A DNA stretch of 6,296 nt. Origin: Sulfurimonas sp. (GTDB taxonomy: Bacteria; Campylobacterota; Campylobacteria; Campylobacterales; Sulfurimonadaceae). The notes under the pieces are model-generated. The model saw only the letters and a list, made by a program, of their open reading frames with translations, did no database searches and was not told the origin of the DNA. Position 1 is the stretch's first letter. Each line of letters opens with the position of its first letter. The stretch lies in NCBI GenBank assembly GCA_021157485.1, contig JAGGWO010000243.1:1-6296 (forward strand). Direction: 5' to 3'. A program made the translations under genes and the position numbers. Positions 1-6,255 of this stretch are shown here, in pieces.

Positions 1-1002
1 CATGTACTACTTGATGGTATTAAATGGACTGACCTAAGCGGAACTTATCCTACTTACGTGTTTATTGCATTCCAAGGTACATTTGCAGCGATTACTATTG
101 CTATTGCTTCTGGTTCTGTTATCGGACGTATGAAATTTTCAACATGGATGGTTATCGTTGTATTATGGGGATTAGTTGTTTATGCTCCAATTACACACAT
201 GGTATGGGGTGGAGATGGTGCTTACCTTTTTGATGCAGGTGCACTTGACTTTGCTGGTGGTACAGTTGTACATATGAATGGTGGTCTTGCTGGTTTAGTG
301 TTAGCCTTTTTAGTTGGTAAACGTGCTGGTTATAACAAGGTTGCTATGAAACCAATGTCAGTTATGCTTACAGCTTTAGGTGCTGCTATTTTATGGTTTG
401 GTTGGTTTGGATTTAATGGTGGATCTGCATTTGGTGCAAACTCTATCGCTGGTCTTGCTTACTTAACTACTGCTTTAGCTCCTTCAGTTGCTGCTATAAC
501 TTGGATTTTACTTGAGTGGTTCGTTTATAAAAAACCAACTCTGCTAGGTGCTGCTTCAGGTGTTGTTGCTGGTCTAGTTGCTATTACTCCAGCTGCAGGT
601 TTCGTTGATGTTGGTGGTGCTATGATTATTGGTGGCGTTGGTTCAGTTGTCGCATTCTTTGGTGTTGCTACACTTAAAAAGAGACTTGGTTATGATGATT
701 CTCTAGATGCATTTGGTATTCACTTCTTAGCTGGTCTATGGGGTGCACTTGCAACTGCACTCTTCGCTCTTAAAGATAACGACTTACTATGGGACGGTCC
801 ACTTAAAGAGTCAGGTGATAGAATGGGACAGTTCATGGTTCAAGTTGAATCAGTTGTAGTTGTTGGTGTATTCACATTAATTGGAACAGTGGTAGTTTAC
901 TATCTAGCAATGGCTTTAACTGGTGGTGCTAGAGTTGATGAAGAGACTGAGCAAGTTGGTCTTGATGAATCTGTTCATGGTGAAAAAGCTTTAAATATAT
1001 AA
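1..1002 (+). CDS. amtB: AmtB-type ammonium channel, 5' end missing
   Basis: Inner-membrane ammonium/ammonia channel of the Amt/Mep/Rh family, acting as a homotrimer. The frame is open from base 1, so the gene begins before the window; the GTG at 58 is an internal Val codon inside a conserved segment, not the start. About the first third (the N-terminal helices) is missing. Visible family residues, by analogy with E. coli AmtB: the two outer-vestibule Phe (70-72 and 82-84), the Trp of HMVWGG (205-207), the Asp of ALDFAGG (247-249), the first pore His of VVHMNGG (271-273), the GWFGFNGGSA block (about 400-429), and the second pore His of FGIHFLAG (721-723). The C-terminal tail (VGLDESVHGEKALNI) resembles the E. 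coli AmtB tail that PII contacts. A PII gene follows 88 nt downstream, which supports PII-regulated ammonium uptake. Family assignment is certain; its own promoter lies outside the window. Confidence 0.96.
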   Translation, partial: HVLLDGIKWTDLSGTYPTYVFIAFQGTFAAITIAIASGSVIGRMKFSTWMVIVVLWGLVVYAPITHMVWGGDGAYLFDAGALDFAGGTVVHMNGGLAGLVLAFLVGKRAGYNKVAMKPMSVMLTALGAAILWFGWFGFNGGSAFGANSIAGLAYLTTALAPSVAAITWILLEWFVYKKPTLLGAASGVVAGLVAITPAAGFVDVGGAMIIGGVGSVVAFFGVATLKKRLGYDDSLDAFGIHFLAGLWGALATALFALKDNDLLWDGPLKESGDRMGQFMVQVESVVVVGVFTLIGTVVVYYLAMALTGGARVDEETEQVGLDESVHGEKALNI

Positions 1003-1014
1003 CAAGTTGATTTA

Positions 1015-1030
1015 AACCACAAAAGTGGTT
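1015..1030 (+). terminator. Hairpin after amtB, weak terminator or attenuator
   Basis: A perfect 6-bp stem (AACCAC/GTGGTT) with an AAAA loop starts 12 nt after the amtB stop. The sequence after it (ACAATTTTAA) has only a short T run, so a weak terminator or a partial read-through site is more likely than full termination. Confidence 0.45.
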
Positions 1031-1050
1031 ACAATTTTAAAATAATAATA

Positions 1051-1068
1051 AAGGGGCATAGGCCTCTT
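1051..1068 (+). promoter_or_regulatory. GC-rich hairpin in the glnB leader
   Basis: A 7-bp stem (AAGGGGC/GCCTCTT, one G-U pair) closes an ATAG tetraloop. It ends 22 nt before the glnB ATG and 11 nt before its Shine-Dalgarno (GGAG, 1080-1083). There is no T tract, so it is not a normal terminator. It may stabilise the 5' end of the glnB message or mark a processing site; that role is inference. Confidence 0.35.
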
Positions 1069-1072
1069 ATGA

Positions 1073-1429
<357 letters not shown>

Positions 1430-1445
1430 TTTCAAATCTTCACAC

Positions 1446-1468
1446 TTGCGTAGTTTGAAGCTACGCAA
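1446..1468 (+). terminator. Strong hairpin after glnB
   Basis: An 8-bp perfect stem (TTGCGTAG/CTACGCAA) with a 7-nt loop begins 17 nt after the glnB stop. The next dozen bases are mixed, and T-rich runs start only near 1482. It is the most stable structure between glnB and the second amt, and probably a terminator or 3'-end stabiliser; read-through into the second amt cannot be excluded. Confidence 0.55.
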
Positions 1469-1524
1469 ATCCTCAATTGCTTAATTTTTAATCATTTTTT
1501 ATTTTTAAAACAAATTTTTTTAGT

Positions 1525-1530
1525 TAAAAT
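1525..1530 (+). promoter_or_regulatory. Probable -10 element for the second amt
   Basis: TAAAAT within TTAGTTAAAATCACC lies 32 nt before the ATG at 1563, preceded by strongly AT-rich DNA with T runs and no good -35. Weak or absent -35 boxes are usual in Campylobacterota sigma-70 promoters. AAGGG (1550-1554) then gives an acceptable ribosome site 8 nt before the ATG. No sigma-54 pattern (GG-N10-GC) was recognised. Confidence 0.4.
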
Positions 1531-1562
1531 CACCAAATAATGACTAAAAAAGGGTACTCTCA

Positions 1563-2738
1563 ATGTTAGAAGCTGATTTTAAATATGTAATCGACACTTT
1601 TTTCACACTATTTTCTATGGTGCTTATAATTTTTATGGTTCCAGGTTTTGCAATGTTAGAAGCAGGGCTAGTTAGAACTAAAAATGTTACTTCTGTTCTT
1701 ACTATCAATGTAATGATTTATGCTGTTGCATCTTTAGCATTTTTACTTATAGGTTTTGATCTTGCGTTTGGCTCATGGGAAAATGACTCTATGAGCATAT
1801 GGGCTGCGTTTATGTTTCAAATGGCATTTGTTGGTAAAACAATTAATATTATGAGTGGTGGTGTGAGTGAGCGTGTTCGTATATTTCCTTTAGCTATTTT
1901 TGCTGTTATCATGGGTGGAATTATCTACCCAACAGTTGTAAATGTTAGCTGGGGTGCGGATATGATAGCTGGAACATTTCTTGACTTAAATATGTATGAC
2001 CTTGCAGGTTCTACAGTAATTCACTCTACTGGTGGTTGGGCGCTTCTTGCAGCTATACTTATAATGGGTGCTCGTCGTGGTAGATATAAAAATGGAAAAG
2101 TTAGAGTTATCCCAGCTTCAAATATCCCTTTAGTTGTTCTAGGCGCATTCTTACTATGGATAGGTTGGTTTGGTTTTAATGGCGGTTCTGTAGGAAGTAT
2201 CTCTAGTGTCCAAAACGCAGACTTAGTTGCTAAAACAATTATGAATACAAATACAGCAGGATTAGCAGGTGCATTAATCGCTGGTTTTATAATGTATATG
2301 AGATATAAACTATTTGATATTACGATGATTTTAAATGGTGCTTTAGGTGGACTTGTAGCTGTTACTGCGGGACCTGACTTGTATGACATGTATACTCCTA
2401 TTTTAATAGGTATGATTGCTGGTTCCTTAGTTGTTTTTGCGGTTCCTCTTTTTGATAAATTACAACTTGATGATCCTGTTGGGGCACTCTCTGTACACTT
2501 AGTGAATGGTGTTTGGGGAACTTTAGCAGTTGGTATATTTGTTGATAGTATCTCATTTATGGATCAGTTAAAAGGTGTTGTAGTTGTTGCTGTATTCGCG
2601 TTTAGTGTTTCATTCGTTGTACTTTTTGTTATCAATAAAATTACAAGATTTAGAGCAGAAGATGATGCTCAACTCGAAGGTATGGATGTTAATGAGTGTG
2701 GTGTGGAAGCATATCCAGAGTTCAAGAGAGCTATATAA
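1563..2738 (+). CDS. amt: Second ammonium transporter, different Amt subfamily
   Basis: Complete 391-residue Amt-family inner-membrane channel, opening with FFTLFSMVLIIFMVPGFAML and the signature AMLEAGLVRTKN. By analogy with AmtB, visible residues are Phe85 and Phe89 (outer gate), Trp130, Asp146 in DLAGSTVIH, the pore His154 and His312, and GWFGFNGGS (201-209). The tail GMDVNECGVEAYPEF matches the PII-contact tail of non-enterobacterial Amt proteins. It differs clearly from the upstream AmtB: the usual GHWVWG near Trp130 reads VNVSWG, and a Lys (92) lies three residues past the Phe89 gate where hydrophobic or small residues are usual. Both channel histidines are kept, so conduction is likely; a sensor role is possible but unproven. 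It lies 133 nt after glnB and probably has its own promoter. Confidence 0.95.
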   Translation: MLEADFKYVIDTFFTLFSMVLIIFMVPGFAMLEAGLVRTKNVTSVLTINVMIYAVASLAFLLIGFDLAFGSWENDSMSIWAAFMFQMAFVGKTINIMSGGVSERVRIFPLAIFAVIMGGIIYPTVVNVSWGADMIAGTFLDLNMYDLAGSTVIHSTGGWALLAAILIMGARRGRYKNGKVRVIPASNIPLVVLGAFLLWIGWFGFNGGSVGSISSVQNADLVAKTIMNTNTAGLAGALIAGFIMYMRYKLFDITMILNGALGGLVAVTAGPDLYDMYTPILIGMIAGSLVVFAVPLFDKLQLDDPVGALSVHLVNGVWGTLAVGIFVDSISFMDQLKGVVVVAVFAFSVSFVVLFVINKITRFRAEDDAQLEGMDVNECGVEAYPEFKRAI

Positions 2739-2755
2739 CTATTTAACACTTCTTT

Positions 2756-2780
2756 AATGGATGTTTTGATAACATCCATT
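2756..2780 (+). promoter_or_regulatory. Perfect 10-bp hairpin between amt and tonB, abutting the tonB start
   Basis: AATGGATGTT (2756-2765) and AACATCCATT (2771-2780) are exact reverse complements around a 5-nt TTGAT loop. The structure begins 17 nt after the amt stop and ends 2 nt before the tonB ATG at 2783. Neither strand has a T tract beside it, so it is not a textbook intrinsic terminator. It occupies the place where a ribosome-binding site would normally be. Confidence 0.7.
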
Positions 2781-2782
2781 CC

Positions 2783-3472
2783 ATGATTAGACACACTCCC
2801 TCTTTCTTAATATCTATCATAATCCATTCACTTCTTTTAGTGGTATTTTTTTATACATACAGCTATGTTTCATCATTGAGTAGTAAAAAAGAAGATGAAA
2901 AACTATGCCTAAAATTAACATGTATTGTTAAAAAACATAAAGAGCATATAGTAGAAAAACAAAAACCTAAAAAAATAATTCCCCCAAAAGCAAAACCAAA
3001 GCCAAAAATAGAAAAACCGAAAAAAGAAGTTGTTAAAAAGATTATACCTAAGCCATTAACAGTTCCTGTAGTAAAAGAGATTGTAGAACCTGAAATAGAA
3101 CCAGAAGTAGTGTACGTTGAGGAAGTAGAAGAGGAAGTAATAGAAGCACTTCCAGTAGAGTCTCAAGAAGAACAAGAAGTAGCTCAAGAAGAGCAGTATA
3201 TGGATGAAAATATAAAAGAGATTGTAAGGCTTTTATCTGAAAATCTGTATTATCCAAGATCTGCAAGAAAGAGGGGAATTGTTGGAGAAGTTATCGTGAA
3301 GTTTTGCCTCTCACAAGACGCTACGGTGAGTTCAATAGAAATTGTATCATCACAAAGTGAGATATTAAGCAGGGCTGCAAGAAAAACTATACAAGACCTC
3401 TCTGGAGAGTTTCCAAAACCTCCTGAAGAGTTAATTCTTCATGTACCAATAAAGTATGAGCTCAAAAGGTAG
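2783..3472 (+). CDS. tonB: TonB-family energy transducer
   Basis: 229-residue protein with TonB architecture, expected to pass proton-motive energy from an ExbB/ExbD motor to outer-membrane receptors. One N-terminal membrane helix (about 8-28) carries Ser11-x3-His15, matching the SxxxH motif of the E. coli TonB helix. A Lys/Pro-rich stretch (about 58-92) is followed by a Glu/Val-rich stretch (about 98-138), the usual periplasm-spanning linker. The TonB C-terminal domain covers about 145-229, including YYPRSARKRGIVGEVIVKF. Cys42 and Cys47 lie just outside the membrane and Cys175 in the C-terminal domain. ATG 2783 is the only usable start: the upstream frame to the stop at 2744 has no start codon, and later starts would cut the helix. 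No Shine-Dalgarno is visible. No exbB, exbD or receptor gene lies in the window, so its partners are unknown. Confidence 0.88.
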   Translation: MIRHTPSFLISIIIHSLLLVVFFYTYSYVSSLSSKKEDEKLCLKLTCIVKKHKEHIVEKQKPKKIIPPKAKPKPKIEKPKKEVVKKIIPKPLTVPVVKEIVEPEIEPEVVYVEEVEEEVIEALPVESQEEQEVAQEEQYMDENIKEIVRLLSENLYYPRSARKRGIVGEVIVKFCLSQDATVSSIEIVSSQSEILSRAARKTIQDLSGEFPKPPEELILHVPIKYELKR

Positions 3473-3473
3473 T

Positions 3474-3498
3474 TATTTTAATCTACTGGATTAAAATA
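3474..3498. terminator. Bidirectional terminator between convergent genes
   Basis: A perfect 10-bp inverted repeat (TATTTTAATC/GATTAAAATA) around a TACTG loop starts 2 nt after the tonB stop and covers the last codons of the rubredoxin gene. On the plus strand it is followed by CTCTTTCTC, and on the minus strand by ACTACCTTTT. The convergent stops are only 5 nt apart, so one shared structure serving both transcripts is the natural reading. Confidence 0.6.
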
Positions 3499-3639
3499 CT
3501 CTTTCTCTGCACCGCATCCCGGACATTTCCAGTTGTCAGGTAAATCTTCAAACGCAGTACCAGCAGGAAAACCATTTTTTTCATCACCAATAGCAGGATC
3601 ATATATATGACCACAAAATACACATTTATACTTTTGCAT
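3478..3639 (-). CDS. Rubredoxin
   Basis: Small 53-residue cytoplasmic electron carrier binding one iron through four cysteines. The protein begins [15 protein letters not shown] and contains CxxC at Cys6/Cys9 and CPGC at Cys39/Cys42, plus the typical [17 protein letters not shown] and [14 protein letters not shown] pattern. The length is standard for the family. AAGGA (3646-3650) lies 6 nt before the ATG. It follows the DUF4105 gene by 49 nt on the same strand and converges on tonB. Rubredoxins commonly feed rubrerythrin, superoxide reductase or oxygen-detoxifying enzymes in anaerobic and microaerophilic bacteria; no such partner is in the window, so the specific role is open. Confidence 0.96.
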   Translation of the reverse strand: MQKYKCVFCGHIYDPAIGDEKNGFPAGTAFEDLPDNWKCPGCGAEKEYFNPVD

Positions 3640-3668
3640 GAAACATCCTTTTTTAACATTGTAGCTAA

Positions 3669-3674
3669 ATTATA
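3669..3674 (-). promoter_or_regulatory. Probable -10 element for rubredoxin
   Basis: On the minus strand a consensus TATAAT (in TTCTATAATTTAGC) lies 29 nt before the rubredoxin ATG, in the gap after the DUF4105 stop. No -35 match was seen. It suggests rubredoxin can be transcribed on its own as well as by read-through. Confidence 0.45.
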
Positions 3675-3688
3675 GAACAGTTATAATA

Positions 3689-4690
3689 TTATTTTATATT
3701 TCGTATCTTGGAAGAGTATGAGATATCAATTGGTTTGTCATCAACCAATGGATTGATATATGCTTTTTTTTGTAACTCTTTAAAACTAAGAGCATCTGTT
3801 TTAAGTAAGCTATTACCGTAGAGATACTTAGCAGTATGTCCACTAACTAAAATTTCCCAATTTAGAGTCATATTTGAATAGTTAACTAGAGAATTTTTCC
3901 ATATACTAGTAGTACAGTTTGTTAGAAAGGTATTGTAAAATTCAGGACTATTTTTTAATTCATTTATCTTTTTAATATAGTTTAAAAAGACTTTTTGTTT
4001 ATCTTCTAGCTCTGCATCTATTTGGTACATGTAAACATGTTCAGGTGGATTTTTTCTTATATTTGTCCGAAGTCCTATTAAATCACGTTCATCCGCAACA
4101 ACATAATAAAGCTCACTATCTTTAAAAAAGCCTCGTATCATTGAGTAAGATTCACCTACCTCTTTACGTGCTTCAATTGATATTGCTAAGTGTTTATTGT
4201 CGCTAAATGAAAAACTTAAAAATGTATGTGCTATATTTGGTCCCATCCAATATGATGCTATAAAGTCTATGTTATCAAGTTTGTTGATATCAAAAGTTTC
4301 ATCATAGTATGAAATTTCATACTTATCTTCTGTAGTATATTTAAAATTACGAATATTGTGAACTGTGATGAGAGTGTCGTCTTGTGTAGCATAGGATAAA
4401 ACTGCTACATCTTTTTGCCAAATTTTATCATTTGATGGTTTGATGCTTTCGTACCAAAATAACCATACTCCAAGTAAAACAAGATAGATTCCCCATGCAA
4501 TAAAACGTAAGTCCTTGAGTTTAAAGGAAATAATTGTAACTATAGAAGAGGATAAGAAAAGTAATATGCTCAGCACAGAGTAAATAGAATTTTCAACTCT
4601 ATAGTGTAAAGATAAGATAACAAATATTCCTATTAAAATAATACATAATGATAAAAATATATAAAGTGTTTTTTTTATTATATTATTAAT
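3689..4690 (-). CDS. Lnb N-terminal domain (DUF4105) membrane protein, probable ATT start
   Basis: Inner-membrane protein with a large periplasmic Lnb-N/DUF4105 domain. Read from ATT 4690 it has 333 residues: helices at about 8-28, 39-57 and 62-80, then the domain. Family-like motifs follow: KPSNDKIWQKDVAVL (about 84-98), HNIRNFKY, SYWMGPNIAHTFLSF with His155, AISIEARKEVGESYS, VVADERDLIGLRTN and FLTNCTTSIW with Cys259. The conserved His and Cys are the likely catalytic pair (inference). A Bacteroides member named Lnb is, to my knowledge, a lipoprotein N-acyltransferase; whether this one shares that activity is unknown. The conservative start, GTG 4576 (295 residues), has no ribosome site and cuts off the first helix. 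From 4690 the frame has a Shine-Dalgarno and promoter; no ATG, GTG or TTG occurs in frame between 4577 and the stop at 4700. It follows the mltC-like gene by 63 nt. Confidence 0.82.
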   Translation of the reverse strand: MNNIIKKTLYIFLSLCIILIGIFVILSLHYRVENSIYSVLSILLFLSSSIVTIISFKLKDLRFIAWGIYLVLLGVWLFWYESIKPSNDKIWQKDVAVLSYATQDDTLITVHNIRNFKYTTEDKYEISYYDETFDINKLDNIDFIASYWMGPNIAHTFLSFSFSDNKHLAISIEARKEVGESYSMIRGFFKDSELYYVVADERDLIGLRTNIRKNPPEHVYMYQIDAELEDKQKVFLNYIKKINELKNSPEFYNTFLTNCTTSIWKNSLVNYSNMTLNWEILVSGHTAKYLYGNSLLKTDALSFKELQKKAYINPLVDDKPIDISYSSKIRNIK

Positions 4691-4695
4691 TCTAA

Positions 4696-4701
4696 CTTCC
4701 T
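4696..4701 (-). promoter_or_regulatory. Shine-Dalgarno that points to the ATT start
   Basis: AGGAAG on the minus strand, 5 nt before the ATT at 4690-4688. It is the only good ribosome site near the 5' end of the DUF4105 frame; nothing comparable precedes the GTG at 4576. In-frame ATA codons at 4681 and 4678 are less well spaced alternatives. Confidence 0.55.
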
Positions 4702-4718
4702 AAATATTATTTCATATG

Positions 4719-4747
4719 AGTATAACATATAAAGTGTAAGTTGTGAA
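4719..4747 (-). promoter_or_regulatory. Sigma-70 promoter for the DUF4105 gene
   Basis: Minus strand: -35 TTCACA (4747-4742), a 17-nt spacer, then -10 TATACT (4724-4719). Each box matches the consensus at 5 of 6 positions with ideal spacing. Transcription would start near 4712, leaving a leader of about 21 nt before the ATT at 4690. It sits just after the mltC-like stop. Confidence 0.6.
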
Positions 4748-4753
4748 TATCAA

Positions 4754-5935
4754 CTATAGATTAACAAAATCCCTTTTTGAGTCTACAACTTTTTTTAGAT
4801 ATCTTCTCGTCTCTTTATAAGGGAGCTCTTTACGCAGTTTATTATAGACTACTGATGGAGTCTTAGAGTTAATCATAACTTTTGCTTTTTTTCTATCTTT
4901 ATTAAAAGTTTTCAGTACATTGCCGCTTCCTGTGTTGTAAGCACTTATTACACAATACTCTTTTGATAATGGATTATTAATTCCTAGAAGGTGTCTTTCA
5001 CCAAGAATATGAATATATGCTACACCAAGTTCTATATTGTTTTGTGCGTTAAAAAGATATGATTTTGATGGCGTTTTATTTGAGCCTTTGACAAACTTGT
5101 ACGCATCTTTTCCGCCACTTGTAGGTACTATTTGCATTAGTCCAAATGCTCCTGCATTACTTACAGCATATTGATTAAAATTACTCTCTGTTTTTATAAT
5201 CGCATAGATTAAATTTTCACTGATTTTATATCTTTTAGCATACTTTTGAATATAGTTTTTGAACTTTGAAACTCTAATATCTCCGTGATCTTTTACCATA
5301 TTAAAAGTAACATAGTGAACCTTTAGAGTTTTTTTATCTTTAGTAATATTTTTTACTTTGTAGTTACTCTTTAAAAGTATATTTGCATATCTTGTAGCTC
5401 TCCAAGAGTAGCGTATGACCTTGTTTTGATCATCTTTTACTTCACCAAGGAGATAAGGTGTATCTCCAAGCTTTATTTTTTTACTTCCAAAGAGATCCGC
5501 GTTTCTAGGGTCATCTGGGAGTAAAAGTGTTGTTACAATTGCGTTTTTAAGGCTCTCTTTTGAGTTGGCACTGTCGAGAGTTTCAACTGTTATAATCCCT
5601 TTGTCAAAATCAACTAGCGCTCTGCTTTTATAATTTTGCATATACTTTACATACTCTTTTTTCTTAGGCACCTTAACGTTTTGAGCTCCCCAAGTTTTTG
5701 ATACATTTTCTATGAGCGAGCTTAAAACACCTAAAATATTTTTATCAATGTGCTCTAAATCTGATGATAATTGTTTAGGATTTTGTGCATAATGAACAGC
5801 CTGTGTTTTTGCTAAATCTTCAAATGCTTGAGATGGATTATTGCTAAGTGAAGCATGAGCGATAGAGTTATAATCAGCAGCACCACACCCAGCAAGTGTG
5901 AGTAGAATAGTTGTATATATTATATATTTTTTCAT
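4754..5935 (-). CDS. mltC: MltC-like membrane-bound lytic murein transglycosylase
   Basis: 393-residue lipoprotein enzyme expected to cleave the glycan strands of peptidoglycan, leaving 1,6-anhydro-muramic ends. The N-terminus is a lipoprotein signal with lipobox LAGC and lipidated Cys17; Gly at +2 fits outer-membrane sorting by E. coli rules. Residues about 25-205 resemble the MltC N-terminal domain (DUF3393), and about 225-385 form the SLT goose-lysozyme-like domain. Key motifs: IIKTESNFNQYAVS with catalytic Glu250, GAFGLMQIVP (262-271), AYNTG (332-336) and YKETRRYLKKV (373-383). It is somewhat longer than E. coli MltC (about 360 residues). The ATG at 5935 is fixed by the signal peptide, although the Shine-Dalgarno is weak. 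A TATAAT lies 39 nt upstream. The next gene on the strand, DUF4105, is 63 nt away and may also act in the envelope. Confidence 0.93.
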   Translation of the reverse strand: MKKYIIYTTILLTLAGCGAADYNSIAHASLSNNPSQAFEDLAKTQAVHYAQNPKQLSSDLEHIDKNILGVLSSLIENVSKTWGAQNVKVPKKKEYVKYMQNYKSRALVDFDKGIITVETLDSANSKESLKNAIVTTLLLPDDPRNADLFGSKKIKLGDTPYLLGEVKDDQNKVIRYSWRATRYANILLKSNYKVKNITKDKKTLKVHYVTFNMVKDHGDIRVSKFKNYIQKYAKRYKISENLIYAIIKTESNFNQYAVSNAGAFGLMQIVPTSGGKDAYKFVKGSNKTPSKSYLFNAQNNIELGVAYIHILGERHLLGINNPLSKEYCVISAYNTGSGNVLKTFNKDRKKAKVMINSKTPSVVYNKLRKELPYKETRRYLKKVVDSKRDFVNL

Positions 5936-5974
5936 AAGTATGATTCTATCAAACTTCTTTAAACAAAGTGATTT

Positions 5975-5980
5975 ATTATA
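5975..5980 (-). promoter_or_regulatory. Probable -10 element for mltC
   Basis: Consensus TATAAT on the minus strand (in CCCTATAATAAATC), 39 nt before the mltC ATG. No convincing -35 was seen at 16 to 18 nt spacing, as is common in Campylobacterota. Confidence 0.5.
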
Positions 5981-6159
5981 GGGATATGGCGTAATTTATA
6001 GGCATATTTTAGTTAAATAAACTAAGAAAACGTTGAGTATATAAATTAGCCAATAGCTCTGTCTATAGATAAAGCTTAATTGCTAACAAGGGAGTAGTAT
6101 TTGTAGTAAAATATTATTATTTAGTAGTTTGAAAGTATGTGTGATTGGTATTTAAGTGT
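5981..6159. other. AT-rich gene-free stretch
   Basis: Both strands were checked: only very short frames occur (fewer than about 15 codons), with no clear RNA gene, repeat array or strong terminator. It may contain control sequence for mltC or for the GC-rich element at 6160-6255, but nothing specific can be supported. Confidence 0.5.
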
Positions 6160-6255
6160 TGGTGACCCCGAGGAGAATTGAACTACCTCTCCAAAGGACA
6201 CACAGCCAACGGACTTAACGACACACCTCTCTCAATGTACCCCATTAACGGGGTT
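6160..6255 (-). other. GC-rich tRNA-like segment, possible tRNA relic or structured RNA
   Basis: Read on the minus strand, this ends like a tRNA. The T arm is GGTAG (6187-6183), loop TTCAATT (6182-6176) and CTCCT (6175-6171), with one T-C mismatch and one G-U pair, matching the GTTCRANYC consensus. CGGGGTC (6170-6164), an A discriminator (6163) and CCA (6162-6160) follow. A possible 5' acceptor partner, ACCCCG, lies at 6254-6249 and pairs perfectly with CGGGGT. The 61 nt between it and the T arm do not form a standard D arm or anticodon arm, so it is not called a functional tRNA. G+C is about 51% over 6161-6240, against about 30% in the flank. A degraded tRNA, an integration scar or an unknown structured RNA are the alternatives. 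Confidence 0.3.
6239..6254. repeat. ACCCC/GGGGT inverted repeat
   Basis: ACCCC (6239-6243) and GGGGT (6250-6254) form a 5-bp GC-rich hairpin with an ATTAAC loop; on the minus strand a G-U pair extends it to a TTAA tetraloop. No T tract follows on either strand. It competes for the same bases as the long-range acceptor-like pairing with 6165-6170. Confidence 0.4.

Noticed and set aside
58..60. GTG as the start of the first Amt gene
   Set aside because: The frame is open to base 1 and the GTG codes for Val inside a conserved PTYVFIAFQ segment; the gene simply begins outside the window.
2021..2389. Minus-strand open frame opposite the second amt
   Set aside because: Fully inside a certain transporter gene on the other strand, with no recognisable domain.
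3048..3266. Minus-strand Leu-rich open frame opposite tonB
   Set aside because: The Leu-rich protein is the mirror of the Glu-rich TonB linker codons; it has no domain or credible start context.
6137..6181. Short plus-strand frame of 14 codons running into the tRNA-like segment
   Set aside because: Too short, no Shine-Dalgarno; frames of this kind often arise opposite tRNA-like sequence.
6160..6255. A functional tRNA gene on the minus strand
   Set aside because: The T arm and CCA end look right, but no D arm or 5-bp/7-nt anticodon arm can be drawn, and a TTTGGAG loop candidate lies too close to the T arm.
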